A stretch of DNA of 64,000 bases. Origin: Tubulanus polymorphus (taxonomy: Eukaryota; Nemertea; Palaeonemertea; Tubulaniformes; Tubulanidae). Position 1 is the first letter of the stretch. Each line of letters begins with the position of its first letter. The stretch covers positions 8,969,001 to 9,033,000 of the forward strand of contig NC_134028.1 of NCBI RefSeq assembly GCF_964204645.1, in the 5' to 3' direction. Below the pieces are notes generated by a model. That model did not search any database. It saw nothing but the letters and a program-made list of their open reading frames with translations, and had not been told where the DNA came from. Of this stretch, positions 11,529 through 23,898 are shown piece by piece. A program made the position numbers and the translations under genes.

Positions 11529-11960
11529 ATGGCTAGTACACCAACCATAGGCTCCAAGGGAAAATCAGGAAAAAGGAAATTGTATTTCAGTTCTCGGTCT
11601 AAGTCAGCAAAGTGCAAAGTTAAAATGGATAAATTGTTAAAACTACATCTTCGTCTTCCATCAAAACGATTTTTACGGATGAAAAGTATTCTTGATTCCA
11701 TGGGGTTCCCTATTTTCACGCCTGTTGCCCATATCCGTCAAGAACTGAATAACTGCAGTAAGGAACTTGTGCCCTATATTGAAGCAGGAGAAACTATTTT
11801 AGAGGAATACCGCCGAATGCATGAGAAGAAATTAGCACCCTTTGTTGTACTGAATGAACCAAACAAGCAAATTGAAAGAGCTTGTATTCATTTATCTGAA
11901 AACAATCGGCTGCATGATTATGATCAATTCAAGAATGAAATCTTGATGAAAATCGAAGCA
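11529..11960 (+). pseudogene. Unrecognised ORF fragment truncated by the copia sequence
   Basis: Begins MASTPTIGSKGKSGKRKLYF with a basic N-terminus; later HIRQELNNCSKELVPYIEAG, APFVVLNEPNKQIE and LHDYDQFKNEILMKI. It resembles, from memory, uncharacterised repeated proteins of cnidarians and molluscs that continue after this point. Here the frame is lost at about 11960, where Ty1/copia Gag sequence starts in another frame. Probably a transposon-derived gene; function unknown. Confidence 0.45.
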
Positions 11961-13620
11961 GCAACCGATCTTCGATGGAAATGAACAGAAGTATGAACTT
12001 TGGGAGGAAAAATTCTTCAGGTTTATGCGTATCTTAAAGTTGCATGATGTCGTGACAATGAATACCGTGGTGACCGCAGAACCCGAGAAGAATAAAGATG
12101 CGTATTAGTCCAGTGTGTGGATGACCGAAGCCTTTCGTTAATAATGCCGGATGCGAAAGATGATGGATATAGCGTGTTAAAGATTTTACGACCGCATGAT
12201 TTGAGTACCAGGAAACTGAAGATAATTTCGCTCTATACAGTACTTACAACGCTCAGCAAGAAACTCGATTCGGAAGAGACAGTAACGGATTATATCCTGA
12301 CAGCGGAGACTGCTGCTGCCTTGTTAAAATCGGCAGGTGAAACCGTAAGTGACGCTCTGTTAATTTCTATGACTATTGAAGGTCTACGAGTAGACGAGTA
12401 TAAATCTTTTTGTACCGTTATTACACAAAAAGAGTTAACGACATTTGCAGAATTCAAAGTAGCGTTACGTAATTATGAGGAAACCAATAAAACTGCTGTA
12501 AGGAATGACAATATTTTAACCGTTGATGTACGACCACAAAATAACAAGAACCAGCAGGGAGATCGGCAGATGACATGTTATAACTGCGGAAAACGTGGCC
12601 ACCTGGCTGCAAATTGTCGTCAACCAAAAACCGGTCAAAATAATCGGTTGTGTACTACATGTCGCAGTACCCCACACGATACTAAATACTGTCACAAAAA
12701 TAACGGTGCAGCGGCTAAATCAGTGGAAACGGAATCCGAGGAAAATGTTGGCGGTGCTTTTGTCTTTCAAGCAAGCGTCGATAATGGATATAGTGTGGGT
12801 ACTGTTATCGATCGAATGCTCGTCGACTGTTATCGAAGTTTAATAATTTGGATACTACATTTAATCCGCAAGAACACTATATCGAACTGGCGGATGGTAC
12901 ACGAGAAAATGGACTAGCCGTGAAATGTGGCGATGCGAAAATATTGTTGACGGACGATAAGGGAGTAGTTTACGTTATTACTCTCAAAAATGGTTATGCG
13001 TTCCAAAATTCAAACAGAACATTTTTTCTGTACAAGCGGCGACAGAGGAGGGAGCAACTATTAGTTTTAAGAACAATTCTGGAACTCTCATTACCACCGA
13101 TGGTACTACGTTTTATATAGTTAGAGAAGGACGATTGTACTAACGTATTATGTCATTTCGGGTAAACAGAGAAATCATAGCCTACAGGAATGGCACCGTA
13201 TTATGGGCCACTTTAATACTTCTGACATCAAAAAACTTAAGAAAGTAGTTAATGGTATGAAGATACAAGGGTCGAAACTGGACTTTAAATGTGAAAAATG
13301 CACATTAGGTAAGATGTCCCAATATAGAATTAGAGATCCAGATGAACAGGCTAACGTGCCATTTGATGTCATTCATTGTGATCTTGCCGGCCTGATTACA
13401 CCTGAAGGAATGGGTGGCTATAAATATGCTTTATGCTGTGTAGATGATTATTCAGGTACTATTGCTATTTACTTCATTAGAAATAAAAGTGATACTACAC
13501 AGGCATTTCGAATCTTCTTAGCAGATAGTTCCCCCTATGGCAAGGTCAACATAGTTAAATGTGTAAGAAGTGAAATTACCTCCAAAGAGTTTACCTCCGC
13601 TTTCGTCATCAGATAGGCCT
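11961..13620 (+). mobile_element. Degenerate Ty1/copia retrotransposon fragment (Gag, protease, part of integrase)
   Basis: Gag starts near 11968 (YELWEEKFFRFMRI) and is broken near 12105. The next frame runs 12117-12835 with DDRSLSLIMPDAKDDG and a CCHC knuckle CYNCGKRGHLAANC at about 12575-12615. Protease-like VIDRMLVDC (12808) is broken soon after. The GAG-pre-integrase domain (WHRIMGHFNTSDI, CEKCTLGKMSQ) spans 13190-13320. The integrase core has its first Asp (VIHCDLAG, 13370), but a small deletion near 13570 removes the second Asp motif. No LTR, RT or RNase H is present, so it is truncated at both ends. Confidence 0.85.
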
Positions 13621-13639
13621 AGGTTAAAACATTAACAAA

Positions 13640-14545
13640 ATCTTAGCGATGTTAACTTAGCTGCGGCCGCTGCAAATTCACTGCCGCTGGTTAGGCCTAC
13701 ATGTAATCGGCAGTTATTAAGTGATGATGAGAATTCTGATGATGATAGGCTTTCTTTCATGCGCGATGAAATTGGGGATGTTTTAAAGCATGTCACGACA
13801 GCAACATCGTCTGCAGATGATGAAATGATCCGTATAAGTTTTTTTGCGTCAGTTAATCGTCGAAAAACACCTGTCGATTAAATGATGGAGAGCCGTGCCA
13901 CACTGCCTTTGAAAAGAAGGATATTAGAGACCTCAGGATGTCTATGAGCGCTCTACCAGAGTATGAAAAGGACTTGATTATCTTGGGCAAAATCAGTTCA
14001 TTCATGTTCAATGAGAAAATGACAGTTACCTGTATGGACTGGTGTGTTGTTTTAAGGAGGGGTGCTCCTATCCTGTTTGTGCTGAAGATATGGTGGATCA
14101 TAGTATGGTATGGTATGAAAATGGCCCGCCCATAACTTTTATTCCTTGGCCATGTGTAGATGAGCTACAAAAACCATGCAAAGATTGTGAAATGTGTCTT
14201 GGGACATTTTCGTCCATATGAGAAATTACTCGAAATGCTTTAATATGTCTGAAACTAATGTTGACCCTGGAAATTGCCCGCCAACATTGGTTATTGGCTC
14301 TGTATTTGGAAAGAAGAGGGCTGAAGTAAATAAAGGTTCAGAAATGGCACGTGCTGGTCTCGTTCCTGAACTTGATGAACTCACTGCAAAAGATCTTTCA
14401 GCGAAGTTAAGCTTATCAACTGATCGTATCTATTATCATTACACCCATTTGGCACAGGTCCATAAGTCCCGAGTTTTTGGTGCACAAAAAGCTGCAGCAA
14501 CGTGTAGATCTTATCGAGCCCCTGAAAATGCTTATGTAGAATAAC
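13640..14545 (+). pseudogene. Unrecognised decayed coding fragments
   Basis: Short open stretches in shifting frames look protein-derived: acidic text around 13720-13800, DIRDLRMSMSALPEYEKDL (about 13920-13970), CVDELQKPCKDCEMCLGTF (about 14157-14208) and an ORF at 14194-14544. No family was identified and no splice structure is convincing. They may belong to the same element interrupted at 11960. Confidence 0.3.
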
Positions 14546-14613
14546 CTGAAATTTGGGTACTGGCATACTTGAATTTGCATTTGGGCATGAAAAGAGAAAT
14601 ATCTATTTGTACC

Positions 14614-14819
14614 CATCCTCGCTTGTCAGGGTTTGATCGCCACACGAAGCTCACACCAACACTGTGCGCAAAGCCTTCATTTGTCTATAACAATGCCCAT
14701 AATTCCTTGCATCTGATTGGCTAGATACATAGACTGGTAGGCGCCAAGCCCAAGGAATTGTGGCTTTGTATTGGCGTGAGCTTCAGTGGGCGGCAATCAA
14801 ACCCTGGCAAGTGAGGATG
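14614..14819. mobile_element. Foldback MITE, 206 bp, with 9-bp target duplication
   Basis: About 50-bp inverted ends, CATCCTCGCTTGTCAGGG on the left and its near complement on the right, with a partly complementary centre (AATTCCTTG / CAAGGAATT). It is flanked by exact direct repeats ATTTGTACC at 14605-14613 and 14820-14828. A 9-bp duplication is typical of Mutator-like transposases. It has no coding capacity. Confidence 0.85.
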
Positions 14820-14828
14820 ATTTGTACC

Positions 14829-15588
14829 TAAAAAGTGTAAACTTTGAATTGTGTTATAATCGCTTTTGGACAATTTCATTCTGATGCGAACAGCCATCAA
14901 GGGAATTTGTATTGCATCTTACATGTTGTTTTTTTTCCTTCAGGAATGAAACTGAAAACTAGAAGGTTGTAGACTGCTGGTAATCACTGAATGGTTTCAG
15001 TGTATTCATCATTCCATCAACGTTTGTAATACCAGTACATTATATTTGTTCTTCAGATTCAATCCCAAATGGATGCTATAGAAAGTAATTAGATTTTAAT
15101 AGTTTTATTGCTAAATATGAAGAAAAATTGTCTTTGTGTCAGATTTGACCTTGAAATTACTTAACGTTTTATAAATTTGCCAAGAAAAACATCTTAAAGA
15201 CAATGAATCCTTGATATCTCGGAAATGGGAATGTATATCAAAATAGAATTTGGCACTGCCATTTAATACAATTTTTCTTCAAATTTTATAGCAGTATAAG
15301 ATTCTGAAATCCGTGAAACTTCTTCTTAAATATAATCTGCATCATCTATCTGGGACTCACTTTAAAACAATGTCTGTACTGTTTAAGGTCTTGTACTGAC
15401 GGCTTGGTGTGTTATACATTTTAATTTTGGTAGACAATTATTAACACCTTTTTTTTTGGTCAAATATGGACAGACGTTCTCAAGTATGTTATTTCATGAT
15501 TTTCCACTTCATGTCATTGGAGGATTTTATGAAAAGCACCACTGCTAGAGCACCTTTTAATAGTTATACATTGTAAATTCAATAATGT
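14829..15588. other. AT-rich non-coding stretch
   Basis: Stops are frequent in all frames, and no repeats or signals are evident by eye. Confidence 0.5.
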
Positions 15589-16844
15589 TTGTTCACGTTC
15601 GCAATATACTATCATTGTGCGTCGCATGATTTAAACCTTGTGCTCTCTAAAGCCTGCGCCGTTCCTGAATTGCATAACATGGTATGTCTGTTGCAGTCTG
15701 TCGGTGCATTTTTTAGATATTCACCGAAGCGCTCACGTGAACTGGAGAAATGCGTTGATGAGATGAATGAAGATCCAACCAGAATAGAAAAAATTCAGAA
15801 ATCAAAAATAAAACTACCGTGTGAAACACATTGGGTCGAAAGGCATACTGCACTAGACGACTTTGCGGTATTGTGTGAACCACTGGTGAACTGCTTGGAA
15901 AGGATGAAACTAAACGAAAACTGGAGTTGGAACCCAAAAACTGGGACAGAAGCATATGGATTGCATGCTCAGATACAAACTTCTGGATTCATTGCAGCTT
16001 TTCAAATATGTCATCACATCTTCGGCTACACGAAAATCTTGTCGAAATTGCTCCAAGAACGAAAGATCGACATCGTCCGGGCGAAAGAACACATTGACCT
16101 AGCACTTACGAAAATAAAGAAGATTCGATCAAATGCTGAACCAGAGTTCAGAGTAGTGTTCACAAAGGCAGGGAAACTGGGCGTCACACTCGCAATACCC
16201 CGTCATTGTTCTAGGCAGACATTTAGGAATAATGTTGATGGTGAAACACCAGAAGTTTACTACAGACGCGCCTTCTTGCCTTTTATCGACACAGTGATCA
16301 GACAAATGACTGAACACTTTGGGCAGCTGTGGAAAACAGCCACGCAGGCGATGCATCTCATTCCAAGTTACTTGGAGAAAGTCAAACCGACAAGATACTC
16401 AACGAGATATATTCGTTTTACAAAGACGACATGCCTTCACCCAGTAGCTTCAAGCAAGAGGTTTGCTTATGGAAGCAATTCTGGGTTAGTGAGCCGGCTA
16501 AGTCATCAACGATCAGTGAAACGATCAGACACCCGAAGACACTGCCATTCGAGAATGTTTCTGCTGTAATGCATCTGCTCCTTGTCACTGCGTCCACGAG
16601 CGTGGAAGTTGAGAGGGCTAACTCGTCTCTCAAGTTCGCCAAAAATGACCATAGGTCGACGATGAATGAAGAACGCCTGAATGCTCTCGTATTGTTGTTT
16701 GTGCACCGTTACATAAAACTTGACTACAAGGTGATTATTGACAGTTATGCAAGGAAAAACACAAATGCTCATGTTGGATCCGCTCATGTTGGAGCAGATA
16801 AGAAAATATCTTTGATTGTAGGACAAGCGGCCTTTTTATTGTAA
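15589..16844 (+). pseudogene. hAT-family transposase fragment (P52rIPK/THAP12-like), frameshifted
   Basis: The left part reads HCASHDLNLVLSKACAVPEL, LPCETHWVERHTAL and an alpha-helical insert, as in hAT transposases annotated as 52 kDa repressor of the inhibitor of protein kinase. Between about 16355 and 16380 the frame changes. The other frame then carries the hAT C-terminal dimerisation motif SVEVERANSSLKFAKNDHRS (about 16600-16660) and ends at 16844. The N-terminal zinc finger and first catalytic block are missing. It is therefore 5'-truncated and inactive. Confidence 0.85.
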
Positions 16845-18359
16845 ATAAACACACGCAGAACTTTCGTACTTCGTAGTTTATTACCTTATTTTATTATGTT
16901 AAAGATTTAAAAGAGAAAACGGTCAGTTTTTCAGACACATTATTTGAATTTTGGGTCTTTAGATTGTCTCAGAAAGAGTGTGTGAAGCAGAAACTTCGAA
17001 AATTTCGCGCTTCGGCAGGTAAGGAGATTGTCGAGATGGGCGCCCCCTCTTTCCTAGAAACCTGGATCCGCCCCTGCTCTCCCCCCCCATTCTGCATTTA
17101 AATTGCCTTCAAACCCCAAAGGTATGGTTATTGTTATTCTTTTACTTTAATTGTTAGAAGGATATAAGAAAATTGTGCTAATACCCGTAATAATATGTAC
17201 CGCTATTTACATTTAATAATGGTAAAGCTCGGAAAAAAGCCAAAAACTTCCTAAATGGATATACCCTTTCCTCTGACCCTGGATCCGCCCCAAGCAAAGT
17301 TATTACTAACTACATTCTAGATAATCAGAAACTTAGCATTGCAGAACTTTGGGTTTTAGTAGTCTCTACAAATGTATCTTGGTATTATACCAAACGAACC
17401 TGCAAAAAACCCAGAGACAAGTTTTATCTCAAGGTTCAGCACTAGTGAAAATCTAGTGACATCGACGAGCGAAATCTCTGATACGGATTATTTTGATCAC
17501 AAGTAATGATTTTCGGCACATTTCTTGTAGTGTTACTTAGTTGCCAAGACCCTGCTATATTATATATTTTTGTAATTACTAGTCGTACCGATTTCTATTC
17601 AATATCTATCATTTATTGTATACGCACAGTTCGGAAGTTTACGGTAAATATCCGGAGATGTCGGCAAGTCGAACACGCGACACCTCTCATACGGTAAATT
17701 ATTTAGTTCCCAAGACTCTGTTCTTGTGTTAGAGAAAACTGATTTTCTACCCACTATTCGTACCGATCTTCATTCATTATCTTACATTTCTTTTAGATGC
17801 ACAGTTCGGAAATCAAGATCCATATTCTACAAACGGTAGATGCGATTGAAAGGAAACCAAAACCGCATCCTCATCAGCGTAATTTGAAATTGGATTGGGT
17901 AATTTCAAATATTGCTTAGGCAGTCACACTAAAGAAATGTGTCCAGCTTATGGCCAAAATTGTGGTTGTTAAACTCATTTCAAAGTTGCGTGGCACGGTA
18001 AAGCGAGAAATGATGGCCGAAGTCAAAGCCGTGTACTGAAACTGAATGAAGCAGTCTAGTATTGTCGATGGCTGAGATCGGATGTTGTGTTATTTGTCTC
18101 AGGATTGAGCATAAGGATCTAGAAGCTCGCTCAGACATCACATATGTGATACCCTGTATATCACATGTGTGAATTTTTTGTAAGAGTTCGCACACACACT
18201 TCGTTATTGCATAGATTTTCATGCCATTGCGTGAGGCTAATAAAGACAAAATCCTACTTGAAGTCCAATAGACTTTCTCCTTATCTCTCTCTTATGAACA
18301 AGCCTTAGTGCAGAGGGCTGAGTGTGTAATGACTTAGCTGATAAAAGATCCTCTTTAAC
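16845..18359. repeat. Non-coding stretch containing a dispersed repeat
   Basis: Two related copies (about 17570-17700 and 17730-17815) share CGTACCGATYTYYATTCA, ATCTATCATTTATT and GCACAGTTCGGAA. A third copy lies at about 27370-27500. No coding potential and no clear ends. Confidence 0.45.
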
Positions 18360-19130
18360 TTGGCGATTGACTGTCCTAGCTCAAGCGACATTGTTATTGT
18401 TGGGCTTTCGAAAGTATTTCCTACACCTCAGGAGAATGTACATGGAAAAATACCCGGGCAAACTGAAAATGGCTGCATCAAGATTGGGTATGGTGATATG
18501 CAACTAGTGCACAAATTGCTACAGACCCTGCCACTGGACTGTCAGAAGGCAGTCGTCATGGCCACTCCTGCAGATGCAGCTGCCAAGGACATGGCAGAAA
18601 GAGAACAATATTTTCTAGATATTACGGTCTCTAACCAAAAGTCCATTCCACTCTGGGCTGTCAGAAGGCAGTCGTCACGGCCACCCCTGCAGATGCAGCT
18701 GCCAAGGACATGGCAAAAAGAGAACAATGTTTTCTAGATGTTACGGCGTCTAACCAAAAGTCCATTCCACTCTAAATAATACAGAGTTAATTGAAAAATT
18801 GTGTAAAATGGTTGATTCTACTCAGATGTCCACATCTAGGGATAACACAGGGGTTGAAGGGAATTATCGGTCACGGGATCTATCCTTTAGGGATAATAGA
18901 CGAAAGCGGTCAAATGAAGGGAATGATCGCAATAGGTCTATTGTATGCAATTTCTGCAACAAGAAAGGGTATGAAGAAAGTGCTTTAGAACACCTATGAT
19001 TAGTTCAGGCAAGAGAAGGTCAGCACCAACCACATACGTTCCAACAACAATCGTATCGCCGAGGCCAGAGCCCATTTCGCCAACAGACTGTTCGATCATA
19101 TAACTGCAATTACTCGAATTAGAGTTGCCA
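18360..19130 (+). pseudogene. Degenerate retroelement Gag fragment with a zinc knuckle
   Basis: Reads DMQLVHKLLQTLPLDCQK (about 18498), an alpha-helical Gag-like run, then a basic segment and a partial knuckle CNFCNKKGYEES (about 18950), where the usual His has become Tyr. A 119-bp tandem duplication breaks the frame. No LTR, protease or RT nearby; LTR-retrotransposon origin is likely, class uncertain. Confidence 0.5.
18542..18779 (+). repeat. 119-bp tandem duplication inside the Gag fragment
   Basis: Two adjacent copies both start TCAGAAGGCAGTCGTCA (18542 and 18661), with a few substitutions and small indels. Because 119 is not a multiple of three, the copy shifts the reading frame. Confidence 0.85.
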
Positions 19131-19635
19131 ATAAGACTAAGAAATTGAGAAAACTGAATTAAAATAGCGTGTTTGAGAAGTTTTTACTTGTTGTGCATTG
19201 AACTGTTTTTTGGCAAATCCCCAAAAAAAACTTGCAATAGAAAACAAACTACCAATGCATCAAACATTCCGTCAAATGATTGTGGTAAATGTACGTTAAC
19301 GACTGTCTCTTCAACAGCGTCACAACATTATAACACCAAGGATTGAGTTGTTCCAGTTACAAAAGTGGAACAGCAAAAAAGCGTAATAGTCTTTGACCAA
19401 AAGTTAGAGAGAAAGGAAGCGACTATACACAAGTAAAAATATCGTATAGGCATACTGGAAACAGATGATAAGATAATAAGAAAGAGAAGCCTTGTTCGCA
19501 TCACAAATTTCGCATGTCTCAAGACAACTGATACGTCGTTTTATCATATCTGTACAAAAATTGTTGACAAACAAAAATCAAACAACATGCCCACCAGCCT
19601 GGCAGTACCCATGGCATAACACAGTTCTATGATAA

Positions 19636-20125
19636 GCAGGTCGAGGACGACCGCTGATTGAAGTACGTACTTCGATTAATGCACGACCGTCGATCGGTGT
19701 ACGGCGTACTTCGTTCCAAGGACGATTGCTTCATACTAAACTACTAACTTTTAATTGTCCACAACACAATTAATACGATGAATTTCATTGGTTGATCAGG
19801 TGGAGACTAACCAATGAGAAGTCTTATTACAAATACACCTATTTCCAGCTCTCGGGATGAAATGAGGAAGTAAATTCAAGTAAATATCGATACATTTTTT
19901 GGAGTTTCGTCAGTAGAAGGTTCGTATATCATGAAATTGCACCATGAACCAAATATTTGGCAATTTAATTTGTTAGTTTTAGCTGTTGAGTTATAAGTTT
20001 GTCACACTTTTACCAAGCTGAATTGTCTTTTTTATGTCAGGAAATGATTTTATAGCCGGTTTTTTCAACATACCTTGCATGCGTACTTGGATTGACGTAC
20101 ACCGTACTACAAAGCAAAGACGCTT
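19636..20125 (+). repeat. Left terminal inverted repeat
   Basis: The outer 85 bp match the right end closely (GAAGTACGTAC, CGACCGTCGATCGGTGTA, GGCGTACTTCGTT). The inner part keeps TGTCAGGAAATGATTTTAT and GACGTACACCGTAC, which pair with 26540-26445. The repeated GTACG-rich words look like subterminal transposase-binding sites (inference). Confidence 0.8.
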
Positions 20126-20223
20126 AGCGTACTTAAAACGAAGGACGTCTTGGCTCAGTCCTTTATGAAATATTTACTTTTCTCTATACCAATTACAATT
20201 ATATCTATTTTCATTGTTTACAG

Positions 20224-23200
20224 TTGTTGATCCAGCGTTTGAAATGCCGTTTACAAAGAAGTGCGCTTCAGACTTGATGCATGTCGAATGGTCGTGTCCA
20301 GGCAATGAAAAATTGATATCGAAAGTACAATCAAATGTGAAGAAAAAACTTCTTGAGCTTGTGAACAAAGAAGAAAAAAGGCACTTCTCCAAATCGTTGC
20401 CCAGATTTTGCGAGAGTTGTATAAAAAATGTTAAAAAACATTATCCAAATTTGGTAGTGGAAGAATATGAGGGGATTCCTCACGGTGAAACAAATGAAGA
20501 TTTTGGTGACTAAGATTTGGGCGAGTCATCCCCGAAGCGCCAAAAGCAAAATGACACTATAAGCACTACTGAACATGCAGAAAGTATACCGACTGCTGGC
20601 ACTAGTACTGCTGGCACTAGTACTACTGGCGACTATTGTGCTTCCACCGTAAGTGAACTAGCCTATGACCTGGCCAAATCCCTACACAATGACGCCAAGT
20701 CATATGCATTAAGCCAAAGAAGACTAGGAGACTTAGAAGCTTATATATCATTGGATACAAAGGATGGACACACTGGAAGTGCATGTGACGTTATACAATC
20801 ATTCGTTAAAGGTATCGCATCCAGAAATGTTGAGAAAATGGACGAAAAATCTTTGCGTGCGCATTTGTATCGGATTTATAAAACTGTGGAGTGTATATTA
20901 AACTTAAGTGGTGTCAATTTCACATTACCTGCTCATTTAAGGGAATCAGTACTTATATACACCCTTACTGGGAGCAAACTAGCACTGAACATTCTTTCCT
21001 CTGGAGGCGCCCATGCCTCGTACCAAGCAGTTAAGTCTTGGTTGGCCAGCCTGGCTGCAACACCTCCTGGAATGTCAAATGATGACACAATCATAGCATT
21101 TGACAATAATCAGGTACTCCAAAGGAGGTGGAAAGTTAAGCTGAAAAACGATGTCACATGCAATATAGTTACTGTTGTTGTGAGCTTTAGTTTACATGAA
21201 GGCAGGTTACAATATCAAACCGAATTCAAGCCTGATAAGTGGTCAGATGTTGTACTACATCAATCAAAGTACAATAGAATTAAATTCTACGACCAGCAAG
21301 ATGATATTAAAGAAGCACATTATGAGCACCTCAGTTTATTCTTGCATTGACAAATTATGATTGTCAACAATGAGCATATGGAAGGTGAGGTGGACAACAT
21401 TGATGAAAAAGTTGAACTTAGGAAAAAATCAAGGTTATTCAAAAAATGTTATCAGTGTAAATTTGATGAAATACCAAAATCAAAGCATATTTGTACTCGG
21501 TGCAAGACAAATGTTACTAAAGGAAAAATGAAGGCCATGGGTCTTGACGAAAATGGAATGATTAACGAAAGTTCACTAGCATCAACACCCCATGGTAAAG
21601 AATATCGCGTTCATATTGAGCCAAGCCCGGCAGAAAGGCATGCTGAAAGACTTATTTCGAATAAAGAGCCTGCACAGGTTAGCCAAGAATATATTGATTT
21701 CGAAAAACTTGTAGCTGATTCCATAGATGCCCCATCTGTTCAAGTGTTGGAACCAGTTTATATGAACCCCTGTTCGTATGAAGCTGTAGCAGTCGTTCTG
21801 CGTAATATTGGACAAAGGTGTGGAATAAAACAGTATGGGGAGAGCGTGAGTGGGTTATTATAGCCTGTGATGGGGTTCCTTACACCCTTGCTTGCAGACT
21901 TATCAAATCGATGCACGTGTGTTCAATTTGTAATGATTCTATTAATGGACTTGAAAACTGTGCAAAGCATCACACAGATCAGCATCCAGGTGAACAAGTC
22001 TTATTTAAACCAGAATTCAGCTGGGTTTTGCTGAGACCAGGTACGGGACATATTTAAATGAATATGTTAAAAGGTCTTGTTGAATTTACATGGGATGTAT
22101 TTTGGAAAGATTTGGCAATATGCCTAAATTTTCGCTCTGAAGCAGCTTTGACTGGTGCAAAAAAAGTGTCTGATCATCATAAAGGTTGGACTCTACTCAG
22201 GATTGCGCGCTATGCTATTGCACGTGAATTAATTGTTCCGTTTGTAAGAGAACAGCGTAAAAAGGAAGTTGCAGATCTATCTGTTGCTGCTTTCATGAAG
22301 TTCATTATGCATTCAAAAGACCCTAATTACTCTTTCATGGCAGACGTTCTTTTTGAACTAGTTGATGCGATATTTATTTTCAGAGTAGGTATACGCGGAA
22401 GTATTTCAAAATACATTGAAGCTGGTAGAGCCAAATTTGCTAAGCTGTGGTGTGCACGAAACCACCCGCTCTACAGGGAACTTGAAATGTCAGACAGTTT
22501 ACTGTTAGCAAGAATGCCACAAGAAATTAGTGATGAGGTCCTATTAGCAGATTCAATGAACATGACAGGGAATAAGTTTACAGGGGAAGGAGCAGACTTC
22601 CGCCTGGAAGAAGTCAACAGGCAGGTGCAGCATTGGCTGCCTAACATTCCAACAAGCAAGGATTGGAAAATTGCATGTTGCAATTATGGTAGCTTGTCTC
22701 AGTTCAGAACAACAGTTTTTCAGCAAATTGGAATTGAAGATCCCAAAACGAATAGAAAGAAAAGTATTCAACCCATAAATGATGAAATACTAGCATTCAG
22801 GACCATAATTAGAGAGGCAGAGTACCTCATAAGGCCAGCAATCTATCGTCCGCATGTCTCACTTGATGGGAAGCCACTTACAACTGATTTAGTCAGCTTT
22901 TGCAAATTGGCAAGAGAAAAACGTGCACTATTTACTGATACATATTTGGCATTCGAGAAATCGGCAAAAACGGGTAACGCAGGTCCACCTTCATTTAGGG
23001 AAATGCCTGTTTGTGTAACTCATGAAGAAAAGGAAAAGGCATTATCAGTTGAAAACTTAACCATTCCTAAGATAATGGAATGAGTGCAGCAGTCATTGGA
23101 CATGATATCTGATAGTGATGTACAGGAGGCCAAACTATGTATATGGGCAGAAATTACAAAAAAAAGACCAACTAAAAATTTTGTGAAACAATTTTTCTAT

Positions 23201-23269
23201 GAGATACAGGAATACCTCGATAGTCAAGTAGTTTCTGATGAAGTTGATGATGACGATGATGAGGTTTGA
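20224..23269 (+). pseudogene. Large plus-strand gene of the TIR element (unrecognised, possible transposase)
   Basis: An AG acceptor at 20222-20223 opens a long frame (VDPAFEMPFTKKC...). It is interrupted by single stops at 20511, 21348, 22055 and 23081 and one frameshift near 21838; coding-like text continues across each break. Visible features: a Cys pair CESC (about 20415); a Ser/Thr-rich linker with a duplicated TAGTS; a CxxC..CxxC zinc-like motif CYQCKFDEIPKSKHICTRC (about 21449); VIIACDGVPY with a candidate catalytic Asp; CSIC..H..H (about 21922-21975); PGTGHI-stop-MNM; and a Lys/Asp-rich acidic tail DEVDDDDDEV. About 1000 codons. The family seems widespread in marine invertebrates from memory, but I know no assigned function. 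The transposase role is inferred from its place between the TIRs. Confidence 0.6.
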
Positions 23270-23898
23270 AATAATTTTGATTTATCATTGTCATATTGCA
23301 TATAGCAACAATACTTCCATTAAATCTGTTACCATGACAACTCATATTTTAGCGTATCATATTTACGAAGTGTCAATCAACAAGGATATGTGTGTATCAG
23401 CCTGATGACAATTTTTATTTGTATTTATATGCTAAAATAAAAACCAGAAATCCAAGTTTAAGAAAAATGTAGTTATTTCTTCAAATTGAGCCTGGAAAAT
23501 ACCGAACAAAGAGACTAGACTGTTATTATAATGATTCCTTTATTATATCCCTAACGTGTATGATAGATTATAAAATGCTTAGAAAATGTTTTTATTTGCA
23601 TAGTCTATTAGAAAATTAACAAATACTTCTCGTATATATTACATAACAAATTGTAAATTGTAATTGTAAATTACATAACAAAAACTAATACTGTTTGGTA
23701 GCAAAACTACACGTCAAGTGAACCGATTATAAAATGCTCTTCATTGTTGAGTTAATCTTAAACTATCAACAGGTGTATAAAATTATAAAATTACATAGTA
23801 AAAAAATAACAGAGCAATAAGTAGTTTTTGCTCCGGATTAATACAAAAATCCCAAATCAGTCGAGACCAATCGTAATATCACAAAGTTTTAGATTGAA
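23270..23898. other. AT-rich spacer between convergent genes
   Basis: Non-coding spacer between the stop of the plus-strand gene and the stop of the PHD gene. It holds several AATAAA-like words on both strands that could terminate the two transcripts. Confidence 0.4.
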
